DNA from: Chitinophagales bacterium
GTDB lineage: Bacteria > Bacteroidota > Bacteroidia > Chitinophagales > Saprospiraceae
NCBI GenBank assembly: GCA_017303475.1
Contig: JAFLBO010000001.1
Coordinates: 124,001 to 188,000 of the forward strand
Length of the DNA: 64,000 nt
Reading direction: 5' to 3'
Part shown: positions 51,451-60,700 of the stretch, piece by piece
Numbering within the stretch: the stretch's first letter is position 1
Layout of the letters: every line of letters begins with the position of its first letter
The notes under the pieces: generated by a model
What the model was told of the DNA's origin: nothing
The model's input: the letters and a program-made list of their open reading frames with translations, nothing else
Database searches by the model: none
Made by a program: the position numbers and the translations under genes

Positions 51451-52254
51451 TTGGACAACTCATTGCCATCCGAAAGCTCCACACCTGTCCGTTTTTCCAT
51501 AATCACAGTGGTCTACAACGGAGAATCCCTGCTCAGGGGAACCATGGAAAGCGTTTTACGCCAGACTTATCCTCATTTGGAATATATTGTTGTAGATGGG
51601 GCCTCTAAAGACCAGTCTTTGGCCATTATTGAGGAATATGCTGCCAAAATGCCCGGATTACGCTGGATTTCTGAACCTGATAAAGGGCTTTACGATGCCA
51701 TGAATAAAGGACTGGCGCTGGCTACCGGCGATTTTGTTCAGTTTTTGAACGCAGGCGACTGGTTACATTCTGCTGATACACTGAAGAAACTTGCAACTCT
51801 ATGCACGAGCCAGACTGATGTGTTGTATGGAGATACCATGCTGGTGGATGATTCCCGCAAGGCGCATGGCCTGATGAGCGAACTCAGTACACGCACCTTG
51901 CCTGATCCCTTGCATTGGAGGGATTACCTTGCCGGCATGCGCGTGGTCCATCAATCGTTTATCCCCAGAAGAACGCTCTCTCCAGCTTATCGTTTGGAGG
52001 CCGGTCTTTGTGCCGACTTCGATTGGTGCATAGAGATATTGAAAAAAAGCAGGGAAAATCGTTGTCTTGATGAACCAATTACGGACTATCTGATGGGTGG
52101 CCTTTCTAAAAAGCGGCACAGGCAGAGTCTGAATGAGCGTTTTGCCATCATGCAGCGTCATTTTGGATTACCACTTACTTTGTTGGCTCACGTTTGGATT
52201 GTGTTGCGAGCAGGCATCCACCGTCTGAAAAGATGGGGTGAAGAGCGCTATTGA
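51451..52254 (+). CDS. Family 2 glycosyltransferase
   Basis: 267 aa with a probable TTG start at 51451 (LDNSLPSESSTPVRFSIITV read with Met first). The longer frame from ATG 51394 would begin upstream of the best promoter and within the divergent subtilase gene. GT-A features: FSIITVVYNGESLLRGTMES, YIVVDGASKDQS with the nucleotide-sugar-binding Asp, and DFVQFLNAGDW, the NAGD variant common in WcaA-like transferases. It probably adds a sugar in a cell-surface polysaccharide. No other polysaccharide gene is adjacent. Confidence 0.85.
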   Translation: MDNSLPSESSTPVRFSIITVVYNGESLLRGTMESVLRQTYPHLEYIVVDGASKDQSLAIIEEYAAKMPGLRWISEPDKGLYDAMNKGLALATGDFVQFLNAGDWLHSADTLKKLATLCTSQTDVLYGDTMLVDDSRKAHGLMSELSTRTLPDPLHWRDYLAGMRVVHQSFIPRRTLSPAYRLEAGLCADFDWCIEILKKSRENRCLDEPITDYLMGGLSKKRHRQSLNERFAIMQRHFGLPLTLLAHVWIVLRAGIHRLKRWGEERY

Positions 52255-52274
52255 GGTGTCTGAATTACACCCGA

Positions 52275-52748
52275 TTAAGGCATTTTACCAAACATGAGCT
52301 CCAATCGGTTCCAGCGGTAGTCAAAAATCTGTTGTAGCTGTTTTCGCACAAACAAGCTGTTCGCCAAATCGCCCAGCCAACCCATGGGCACTTTGTAGTG
52401 TACCAGATCAGTCATTTCTACACCGCCTTCAATGGATTTGAAATGGTGTTGATGGTGCCAGATAGCATAAGGACCCACCCGTTGCTCGTCTACAAAAAAA
52501 TTTCCCGGCGACACGTGCGTGATTTCCGTCATCCAGAATAAAGGAATGCCCAATACAGGCTTAACCGTATAAGTTATGACCTGTCCTGCGTACATCTCGC
52601 AAGTGGAAAATTCAGGATCGGAGGTGACCTCAAATCCCATGTAGGAAGGTGTAATAGCTTTGAGGTTTCCAGGGTTGGAAAAGAAATCCCAGGCGGTTTC
52701 CAGGGAAATGGGTAAGCGTTGTACCCGCTTAAGTGTATAAACAGCCAT
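52275..52748 (-). CDS. SRPBCC/START-like fold protein, 157 aa
   Basis: ATG 52748 (MAVYTLKRVQRLPISLETAW). The sequence follows the SRPBCC polyketide-cyclase/dehydrase pattern: AWDFFSNPGNLKAITPSYMG, ITYTVKPVLGIPLFWMTEIT, YAIWHHQHHFKSIEGGVEMT and a C-terminal helix (QLQQIFDYRWNRLELMFGK). These proteins bind hydrophobic ligands in a deep cavity; the ligand is unknown. It is convergent with the GT2 gene, 20 bp apart. Confidence 0.85.
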   Translation of the reverse strand: MAVYTLKRVQRLPISLETAWDFFSNPGNLKAITPSYMGFEVTSDPEFSTCEMYAGQVITYTVKPVLGIPLFWMTEITHVSPGNFFVDEQRVGPYAIWHHQHHFKSIEGGVEMTDLVHYKVPMGWLGDLANSLFVRKQLQQIFDYRWNRLELMFGKMP

Positions 52749-52869
52749 ATTGAATGGTTTGATTGGCCGGTAAATAGCAAAAGCGGTTATATTGTTTAAG
52801 AATTTGACTCTTTTTGTTAAACAAATCTACCTTAATATCAATGTTGTATAATTCCTCAATATCTGGGTA

Positions 52870-52908
52870 GTGATAAAAAAACCGCTGCAATTCATTGAAT
52901 TACAGCGG
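52870..52908 (-). terminator. Terminator of the CBS-domain gene
   Basis: On the minus strand CCGCTGTAATTC / GAATTGCAGCGG (one mismatch) is followed by TTTTTTTATC, 25 nt after the CBS gene stop. Confidence 0.8.
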
Positions 52909-52932
52909 TATATAGTTTTGGTTTGATCGTTT

Positions 52933-53358
52933 TTACATGTTATCACCCACAAATTTTTCCAGATTCTCCGGATACTCTTTCGTGTGTTCATACCTGATAA
53001 TATCCGTACTGGTAACAATACCCAGTAACTCGTTATCGTCGTTCACAATCGGCACAGCATGGAACAAATGACGTGTAAGTACTTCTGCCACTGCGCCCAA
53101 ATGTTGATCGGGATCAAGCGTGGCCACCCGGCGGGTCATTACCTCATTAACTTTCATGGAACTGTATTCCTCGGCGGATTTTCCAAGTTTGAACAGATCC
53201 CAGCTGGTTACCATACCCACAAGCTTTCTTCCTTCCACAATGGGAATATGGTGAATATGTTTACTCAACAGGATCTCCCGTACTTGTCCAAGTGTGTCAT
53301 TTGGAGAAAGCGTAATGACATCCTTGGTCATGTGCGTATGGACGAGTTCGTTCATCAT
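52933..53358 (-). CDS. CBS-domain pair protein, 141 aa
   Basis: ATG 53358 (MMNELVHTHMTKDVITLSPN) is preferred to the 25-codon longer form. Two CBS domains make up the whole protein: HMTKDVITLSPNDTLGQVRE ... GRKLVGMVTSWDLFKLG and EVMTRRVATLDPDQHLGAVA ... LLGIVTSTDIIRYE. Stand-alone CBS pairs sense adenine nucleotides or AdoMet and regulate partner proteins; no partner is adjacent. A terminator follows. Confidence 0.88.
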   Translation of the reverse strand: MMNELVHTHMTKDVITLSPNDTLGQVREILLSKHIHHIPIVEGRKLVGMVTSWDLFKLGKSAEEYSSMKVNEVMTRRVATLDPDQHLGAVAEVLTRHLFHAVPIVNDDNELLGIVTSTDIIRYEHTKEYPENLEKFVGDNM

Positions 53359-53483
53359 AGGCCAACAAATATTTAGGTTTTGAAATGCAAAATTGTTTGC
53401 CCGAAAGTAAGCAGCTTCCGCGCTTATTACCAAGTTTAATCCTGAGTAGTTCGAAAAAAAGACCGCCTTATGTTACCTGTCAC

Positions 53484-54284
53484 TTATTTACCGAGTTCGC
53501 TGGCCCGTTTTAGTGCGGCATTTGCCCCGGAGGTGATGGCATCGTGCAGCGCTTTTTCTCCAAATACCCGCAATGCAGCCTCTGTGGTGCCTCCCTTGGA
53601 TGCAACCTTGCCTATCCATTCCTGACAACTCAGGTCGGACTTGTTGTACAAATCAATGGCTCCAGTAAAGGTCTGACCAACCAGGAGCTCAGCCTCAGAG
53701 GGTGAAAATCCCATTTTTTGGGCAGCTTCAATCATGGCATGCATGAAATAGTACACATATGCCGGTCCGGAACCAGAAATGGCCGTTGCAGCATCAAGCA
53801 TGTCTTCATTTTCCACATAAACAGTTTTGCCGGTGGTATTCAGCAGGTTTTGCACCATCACCAGTTCAATCCGGGTAACTTCCTCAGTGGAGCTGAAGGC
53901 CGTTACACCTGCGCCAATCTGGGCCGGGAGATTGGGCATAGCACGCGTAATTTTTCTGATGCCAAGTGCCTGGGCAATTGTTTCCATACGTACCCCGGCC
54001 ATAATACTCAGCAACACTTGACCAGGATCTGTCAAGCCCTGCATTTCCTGAAACAACTTGCCTGAATCCTGCGGTTTTACCGCCAAAATCAACAAATCAG
54101 CCTCCGGAACACAGAGCCGTGGATCGCTGAAAAACCGTCCTTCGTAATGTTCGCTTAAATGATTGGCTTTTTCATAGGTGCGACAAAGGATCATCAGTTG
54201 ATCCGGAGTTACGATGCGACTGCGCAGGAAACATTGGGCGTAAGTGAGACCCATATTGCCCCCACCGAGAATTAATATCTTCAT
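53484..54284 (-). CDS. proC: Pyrroline-5-carboxylate reductase
   Basis: Product of 266 aa, normal for ProC. NAD(P)-binding GxGxxG-like LILGGGNMG at the N-terminus, family signature region MPNLPAQIGAGVTAFSS, and the C-terminal dimer domain with SGSGPAYVYYFMHAMIEAAQ and KVASKGGTTEAALRVF. It reduces 1-pyrroline-5-carboxylate to proline in the cytoplasm, the last step of proline synthesis (EC 1.5.1.2). It stands alone, divergent from the isoaspartyl peptidase gene across an 85-bp gap. Confidence 0.95.
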   Translation of the reverse strand: MKILILGGGNMGLTYAQCFLRSRIVTPDQLMILCRTYEKANHLSEHYEGRFFSDPRLCVPEADLLILAVKPQDSGKLFQEMQGLTDPGQVLLSIMAGVRMETIAQALGIRKITRAMPNLPAQIGAGVTAFSSTEEVTRIELVMVQNLLNTTGKTVYVENEDMLDAATAISGSGPAYVYYFMHAMIEAAQKMGFSPSEAELLVGQTFTGAIDLYNKSDLSCQEWIGKVASKGGTTEAALRVFGEKALHDAITSGANAALKRASELGK

Positions 54285-54369
54285 GATGGAATTGAACTGA
54301 AAAAGAAGCTTGCTTTGATTGATTTTTTAGAATTTGCACGCAAAATTCGATGATAAGAATCTAATCACT

Positions 54370-55407
54370 ATGAAAAACCTTGCCACTTTCTGTCTGCTAA
54401 CCATAATTATTGCAACAGGATGTAAAACAACGGATGGCAACTCAACTAACACCATGAAACCAACATCCTCTAAACCTGCCTATGCTATGGCCATTCACGG
54501 CGGCGCAGGCGCCATCTCCAAGGCTAATATGCCCCCGGAGAAGGAAAAGGAATACAAAGCTGCCCTGGATTCTGCCCTGACCATTGGCGAACAAATTCTC
54601 CAAAAGGGTGGCTCTGCTATGGATGCTGTTACCCAAACCATCGTGTTTTTGGAAAATTGTCCTCTTTTTAATGCCGGCCGTGGCGCTGTGTTTACCCATG
54701 AAGGCAAAAATGAGCTGGATGCCAGCATCATGGACGGCACCAGTCAGAAAGCTGGTGCCGTGGGCGGTGTAACCACGGTGAAAAACCCAATTCGGCTGGC
54801 CAGAGCAGTCATGGAGCAATCGGCGCACGTGTTGCTGACCGGTCAGGGCGCCGAACAGTTTGCCCGGGAAAAAGGCCTGGAAATGGTGGATCCTAAGTGG
54901 TTTTTTACTCAGGAACGCTGGGATGGACTACAAAAAGCCTTGGAGGCAGAAAAAAAGGATGCCCGTACCGGCTCACTTGAATCGGCTGATTATAAATTTG
55001 GTACCGTTGGCTGTGTGGCGCTGGATCAAAACGGCCATCTGGCGGCCGGCACCAGCACTGGCGGTATGACCAACAAACGGTGGAACAGACTGGGTGATTC
55101 ACCAATCATTGGGGCTGGCACGTATGCCTCCAACGATGCCTGCGCAGTGTCTTGCACCGGCCACGGTGAGTACTTTATCCGCTATGCCGTGGCTTATGAT
55201 ATTTGTGCCCAAATGACCTATGGCGGTAAAACCCTGGAACAGGCTACCCAGCACACCGTGATGGAAAAGCTGGTGGCAAAAGGTGGATCAGGCGGACTGA
55301 TTGCCCTGGATACCCTGGGTAATATCTGCCAGCCATTCAATTCTGAAGGTATGTACCGTGGCTGGGTGAAGCCCGGACAGCGTTACGTGGGTATTTACAA
55401 AGAATAG
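54370..55407 (+). CDS. Isoaspartyl peptidase / type III L-asparaginase lipoprotein
   Basis: Product of 345 aa from ATG 54370 (MKNLATFCLLTIIIATGCKT). The signal ends in a lipobox (IATGC), so it is probably a lipoprotein exposed to the periplasm. The Ntn-hydrolase core is clear: AIHGGAGAIS, LENCPLFNAGRGAVFTHEGK, ELDASIMDGT, and the autoprocessing and catalytic Thr of FGTVGCVALD. The substrate loop is GTSTGGMTNKRWNRLGDSPI. It hydrolyses beta-aspartyl dipeptides and asparagine. Length matches the precursor of this family. Confidence 0.92.
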   Translation: MKNLATFCLLTIIIATGCKTTDGNSTNTMKPTSSKPAYAMAIHGGAGAISKANMPPEKEKEYKAALDSALTIGEQILQKGGSAMDAVTQTIVFLENCPLFNAGRGAVFTHEGKNELDASIMDGTSQKAGAVGGVTTVKNPIRLARAVMEQSAHVLLTGQGAEQFAREKGLEMVDPKWFFTQERWDGLQKALEAEKKDARTGSLESADYKFGTVGCVALDQNGHLAAGTSTGGMTNKRWNRLGDSPIIGAGTYASNDACAVSCTGHGEYFIRYAVAYDICAQMTYGGKTLEQATQHTVMEKLVAKGGSGGLIALDTLGNICQPFNSEGMYRGWVKPGQRYVGIYKE

Positions 55408-55422
55408 GCTGGGGTAGGGGGC

Positions 55423-55947
55423 TTATTCTCCTTTTTGAGAAAAAGTTACCAGTAAGGTAGCTTGTTCGGGACTTAAAACTCGGTCAATTTTGATATAAAT
55501 GCCGGGTTGGACTTCCCGTTCCTGCCCTATAGCCATTTCTGCACGCCGCATTTCAATAATATCACCCCAGTCTTTGAGCGGCGCTTGTTTGGGAGAAAAG
55601 CTGCTCAAAAACACGAATTGCCTGGAAGCTTCCTGCATCCAGAAAGAATCCGGCTGCGTGCTGTAATCGCCCTTCACGGTAAACCGGTATTCCTGATAGG
55701 CATTACCACAAACTTCCTGTCCGATTTCAAGCAAAATACCCCGGTCCAGCATGATGCTTTCCAGGGATTGTGACCCTTCTTTCTCAAAATTATACTGAAC
55801 AATATGAGGCAGATTTTGAGCAAAAATTGGTTCTGGTTTGAACTTGCAACTTTGCTTCTGCGAACAGGAAAAAAAGCTAATGGCCGCTGCTCCAAACAAA
55901 GCCGATAAAAGGGGCAGCGCCTTTCCGACAATAGGCAAGTACTTCAT
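55423..55947 (-). CDS. Unrecognised lipoprotein, 174 aa
   Basis: ATG 55947 (MKYLPIVGKALPLLSALFGA) gives a signal ending in a lipobox-like FFSCSQ. Two tandem beta-rich halves seem present (FKPEPIFAQNLPHIVQYNFE, REVQPGIYIKIDRVLSPEQA). The pattern faintly recalls FKBP-type chaperone-domain proteins, but no active-site signature is seen and I do not assign it. It is convergent with the asparaginase gene (15 bp between stops). Confidence 0.7.
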   Translation of the reverse strand: MKYLPIVGKALPLLSALFGAAAISFFSCSQKQSCKFKPEPIFAQNLPHIVQYNFEKEGSQSLESIMLDRGILLEIGQEVCGNAYQEYRFTVKGDYSTQPDSFWMQEASRQFVFLSSFSPKQAPLKDWGDIIEMRRAEMAIGQEREVQPGIYIKIDRVLSPEQATLLVTFSQKGE

Positions 55948-56056
55948 CTCTTTTTGGTAAAATCCCATGGTTCGTGATACTTAGGCTGCAAAAGTAGATA
56001 GTTTTGCGCCGCCTTTGCCTGATGTCCCCTGAAATTGATCTAACCAACTTTTTTGT

Positions 56057-57292
56057 ATGTCAAGTTTACTCATTCGCAATATCCACCTGCTGATTCATGC
56101 TGAACGTAACCCACGTACACTCGTGAAAGGTGCAGAAATGGCAGATTTGCCTTGCTTGTCCAATGCATATGTGCTGGCTGAAAATGGTCGGATCAAAGCA
56201 TTTGGCCCCATGGCAGATTGTCCGGAAAGAGCGGATGAAACTATAGATGCCACCGGAAAACTCGTGCTGCCGGCATGGTGCGACTCTCACACACATATTG
56301 TGTTTGCTGCCACCCGGGAAGAAGAATTTGTAGATAGGATCCGAGGCTTGTCGTACGAAGAAATTGCAGAAAGAGGCGGAGGTATCCTGAATTCGGCCAG
56401 AAAACTGCAAAAGGCTACAGAAGAAGAACTTTTTGAAGGCGCCTGGCAGCGCCTGCAGGAAGTGATAGCCATGGGTACAGGCGCCATTGAGGTGAAAAGT
56501 GGCTATGGACTCACACTGGACAGTGAACTTAAAATGTTGCGGGTGGTGCGTAGACTTAAAGAGCAATCTCCCATTCCGGTTAAGGCTACCTTTTTAGGGG
56601 CGCATGCCATTCCGATGGAGTATAAAGCCAACCGGGAGGCATACATGTCGCTGATTATCCAGGAAATGCTGCCCCAGGTTGCTGCCGAAGGTCTGGCTGA
56701 TTATTGTGACGTTTTTTGCGATAAGGGCTTTTTTACCCCGGAAGAAACCGACCGGATTTTAGAAGCAGGTTGGAAATACGGCTTGAAGCCCAAAATTCAC
56801 GCCAATGAACTTGGATTAACCGGCGGTGTACAGGCTGGCATTGCAAGGAACGCTATTTCTGTGGATCACCTGGAATACACCAGCGAGGTAGAAATTGAGG
56901 CGCTGTTGCAAAGCAATACCCTGCCTGCCTTGTTGCCGGGCTGCGCTTTTTTCCTGGGTATACCATTTGCGCCAGCCAGACAAATGATTGATGCTGGTCT
57001 GCCTGTTGTGTTGGCCACAGATTTTAATCCGGGTTCCTGCCCATCCGGCAATATGCCCTTTGTGATTTCTCTGGCTTGTGCCAAGATGAAAATGCTGCCG
57101 GAAGAAGCAATTAATGCAGCCACGCTTAATGGCGCCCGGGCCATGGAGCTGGAGGCAGATTACGGTACGATTGCTGTCGGCAAGGTGGCAAATCTGATTA
57201 TTACCCGACCAATGATGTCGCTTGCCGGACTTCCGTACGCTTTTGGCAGTAAGGTTGTTGAGCGGGTGATCGTGAGGGGAAGAATTGTCTGA
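56057..57292 (+). CDS. hutI: Imidazolonepropionase
   Basis: Product of 411 aa, as usual for HutI. Amidohydrolase signatures: DSHTHIVFAATREEEF (metal-binding H-x-H), GTGAIEVKSGYGLTLDSELK, ATFLGAHAIP, KIHANELG and LATDFNPGSCPSGNMPF (metal Asp). It converts 4-imidazolone-5-propionate to N-formimidoyl-L-glutamate, third step of histidine degradation (EC 3.5.2.7), in the cytoplasm. No other hut gene lies nearby. Confidence 0.95.
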   Translation: MSSLLIRNIHLLIHAERNPRTLVKGAEMADLPCLSNAYVLAENGRIKAFGPMADCPERADETIDATGKLVLPAWCDSHTHIVFAATREEEFVDRIRGLSYEEIAERGGGILNSARKLQKATEEELFEGAWQRLQEVIAMGTGAIEVKSGYGLTLDSELKMLRVVRRLKEQSPIPVKATFLGAHAIPMEYKANREAYMSLIIQEMLPQVAAEGLADYCDVFCDKGFFTPEETDRILEAGWKYGLKPKIHANELGLTGGVQAGIARNAISVDHLEYTSEVEIEALLQSNTLPALLPGCAFFLGIPFAPARQMIDAGLPVVLATDFNPGSCPSGNMPFVISLACAKMKMLPEEAINAATLNGARAMELEADYGTIAVGKVANLIITRPMMSLAGLPYAFGSKVVERVIVRGRIV

Positions 57293-57718
57293 GATGTTGA
57301 TACGCGGGCGCCCGGTGCCGAATAAATCTGTTAATGTGCCGAATGTAATGCCGGTGTTTTTGTTATGGTGGGGATTCATGTGTAAATGGTAGGCTGTTGG
57401 CAAAAAATGGTGGTGTTTGGCGGCAATAAAGGGTGTTAAATAGTCGTTTGGCCCCGGTTTTTTGTTTGAAATGGTGTTAAATAAACGGAATTGTTTGGAA
57501 TGCAATAGGTCGGAACGAAGGGGTTTACCTACTTTTGCGGCCATTGTGCCTGAACCTTTGTTGAAAAGAGCAGAACGTTAAAGTTGCTGCACTGATACAG
57601 CAAAACAAAAAGGTACAGCATCTTGTGTCCGGTGTTGTAAAACACATCCATCCCAACGAGCAATCCCGTATATCGGTTCTAATATCATCCATCAACCTTT
57701 GTTAAAATTTTTCTACTG
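57293..57718 (+). promoter_or_regulatory. Non-coding gap with candidate promoter and long leader
   Basis: No convincing gene lies in this 426-bp gap. TACTTTTG at 57530-57537 is a good -7 promoter element (no clear TTTG partner at the expected distance), which would leave a leader of roughly 175 nt before the 57719 start. The first half is G-rich and T-rich with repeated TGGTGTT/GTGTTAAATA, and shows no clear structure. Confidence 0.4.
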
Positions 57719-60700
57719 ATGCACAGACTTCTAATCCCTTTGCTTTCGTGCCTTTTTTTGGGCGCACCAGCGCTTTTGCGCGCACAAACCCCTCATGAAA
57801 TCAAATACCTGCCTTTCGATCCGAAAAATATCAAACTAACTCCCTCCGGCGCAGAAGCGCCATGCGGTAGTGCTGGAACCTACACCTTCGGGCAATTCGT
57901 AGGTTCCAGTAACGACCCCGCTCCATCACCTATCTTTCTTTGCTTTGGCGATTCACTTCAGGTTGTTCACAACGGCGATGCCGACCTGAGTGGCGATCCG
58001 CAGGCAGCAACAGCGCCAGGTATTGCCTACGCATTTTACACCTGCGCGCCAACAGAAACAGGTCCAACCCTGCAAGACGTGGCATTGATTCCAGGCCCCG
58101 GCGATGCCTGTGTGCTGGCTGGTTCGTCCACGGGCCTTTACATTACACAGGCAGTGCCAAACGGTGGTAGTACCTGGTTTTTCAACAGTGGAACCCTGCA
58201 GAACACCTTTAATATGGGCCAACCGATGTCTATCATCTTTGCCCCTATTACAGTTGATGACTTTGCCAATAACAACTACGAATCAGCTCAGGTTGGTTTC
58301 CCTCCCGGCCCTTGTGTAGCAGTTAATACTGCAGCAGCTTTTGAAGTAGTTTACCTGAATGAAATTACCGCTACCGGAATCTCCAACAACTTCGGAAACG
58401 ATTGCCTTGGCCGATTCACTGTACGCGGTGGTTATCCGCAGTACGATGGTAATGCAGTGTACGATATCGAAATCTTCCTGACTTCGAACCCTAATGTGAA
58501 AGCAGTGGTGCATACTTCTGCATCTAACCTTTTCCACCTGTCCAGTGTGCCGTTTTCTGTGCCACAAGCCGGTAATTACACAGTAGTTATCCGGGATGGA
58601 AAAAGTTGCCCGGCTACCTTCACCATCGACATGAACGTGTGCGATGCCTCCGATAACGTTACCCTCGCTTTCCCCGATACCATTGTGCCTCCGGGCGGTA
58701 CGGTTTGTATCCCGGTAACGGTGCAAAACTTTGCCATTCTCTCTGGTTCCTTATCCATTACCTGGGACGAAACGGTGTTGCAATACAATGGTTTGCAGAA
58801 TGTTAGCTCTGTGATCGACACAGTGTTCAATCCGGCTGCCAACCTGAACGAACAACAAACCAGCCTTGGTTTCCTCGGTGTTCAGATTTTCAACAACCTC
58901 AACCCCACAACCATCTTTATTCCGGATGATAGTACCCTGTTTGAAATCTGCTTCACAGCAATTGGTAACCTAGGAGATTGCTCCGGATTAGGTGTAATCA
59001 ATACGCCAACAGGTATTGCCCTGGAAGACGAGATGGGCCAAAACCTCGCCCTGACCGTTGATACCGGACAGGTTTGCATCGCATTCCTGCCCCTCAGCTT
59101 CACTTTCACGGTAACTGACACTACCTGTCTTGGTGAGGCGCTTTTGACCATCACTCCGGTTGGCGGCGTTGAGCCATACGATGTGATCGTTAGGCAGGAC
59201 CCGGGCACAGGCCCAACCTACTCCGGTACGGTATTGACCTCCGGTGGCACATTCGATGTGCAAAATGTGGGCAGCCCAAACAACACTCCTGAAACTTTTG
59301 AAATCTGTGTAACGGATAATAATGGTTCCGGGGCCACGCAGTGTACCACATTTGTGGTGAATATTCCACGACTTGGCGCACAGATTAATTTTGTTCAGGA
59401 ACCTTTGTGTAACGGTCAAAATAACGGTATTATCAGTGCCGTAGTCTTACAAGGCGGTATTACTGTAAATAACCCCGGACCAACCTATACCTACGCCTGG
59501 GCTCCTGCCAACCTGACTGTGCAAAACAGCCAGGTTCAAAATGGTGTTCCTGCGGGTCTTTACACAGTAACGGTAACTGACTTGAACACAGGTTGCTCAG
59601 AAGTAGCATCCGGTACACTGGGTCAGCCAGCTCCGCTGAGCTCCAACAGCATTACGGTTACCCCAGCTTCCTGCTCAGGTGTTTGTGATGGTATCATTAA
59701 CTACGAAGCAGAAGGCGGAACCCCATTCCCTGGCCCGGCTTATCAATATGCCTGGGAAAACCTCGGTAACAACACTCCGGCTGACAATGGAACGGACAAC
59801 CCGATTGTTTTGGCTGGTGTTTGTGCCGGTGATTACCGTATTACATTTACGGACTCCAGAGGTTGTACGCAAACTGAAGAAGTAACAGTGACAGATCTGC
59901 GTGCATTGGGTGTAAACCTCAACGTACAGCAAAATGTATCTTGTTTTGGCGGCAACAATGGGGCTATTAGTGTTTCGGTAACAGAAACTGTGCCTACAGG
60001 TAATTGCTACACGCCAACCTGGACTCCTGCAGGAGGCTCAGCGGGTGGTGTTTGTTCAAACTTTACCTATAGCGCGTTGACCAGCGGAACCTACATCTTT
60101 AGCGCTGTGGACAATCTGGGTTGTAGTGTAACTGATACCTTTACAGTAACAGAACCTGCTCAATTGCGCATTGACAGTTTGGGACAATCCAACCCAATTT
60201 GCGCTCAAGCCAACAGTGGCTCGATCTCCATTAACGTAGCTGGTGGCACTGGATTCGGTACCTATATTTTCAACTGGAACCCTCCGGCTACAAACGTTCA
60301 AAATCCATCAGGTCTGCCATTCGGCGCATATACAGTTACTGTGACGGATGCGAATAACTGCACCGTAACCCGCACGTTCAACCTGTTGGAGCCTATGCCT
60401 CCTACGATTACCGTTACCTCTGTACCGCTGAAATGTGGCGGCGACGGCTCATTGACAGCTAATTCACCAAACGGTTTTATTTACGTTTGGACGGATATCA
60501 ACGGCGTAGTGATTGACTCTACTCAAACCATCGACAGTTTGGTAGGCGGTGATTATGTTATTCGCGTGTTTGATACCGGCGGTTGTTTAGGTGAAGACAC
60601 CATTTCGCTGACGGATGTAACAGCTTTGTCGTTCAGCGATACAACCATTACAGAACCGCTCTGTTTTGGATTGAACACCGGCACCATTGCAATTGGTGTG

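Noticed and set aside
56816..57544. Leftward ORF of 242 codons over the end of hutI
   Set aside because: Its first half is an exact shadow of the conserved HutI coding frame, and the product is His/Asn-rich without a family.
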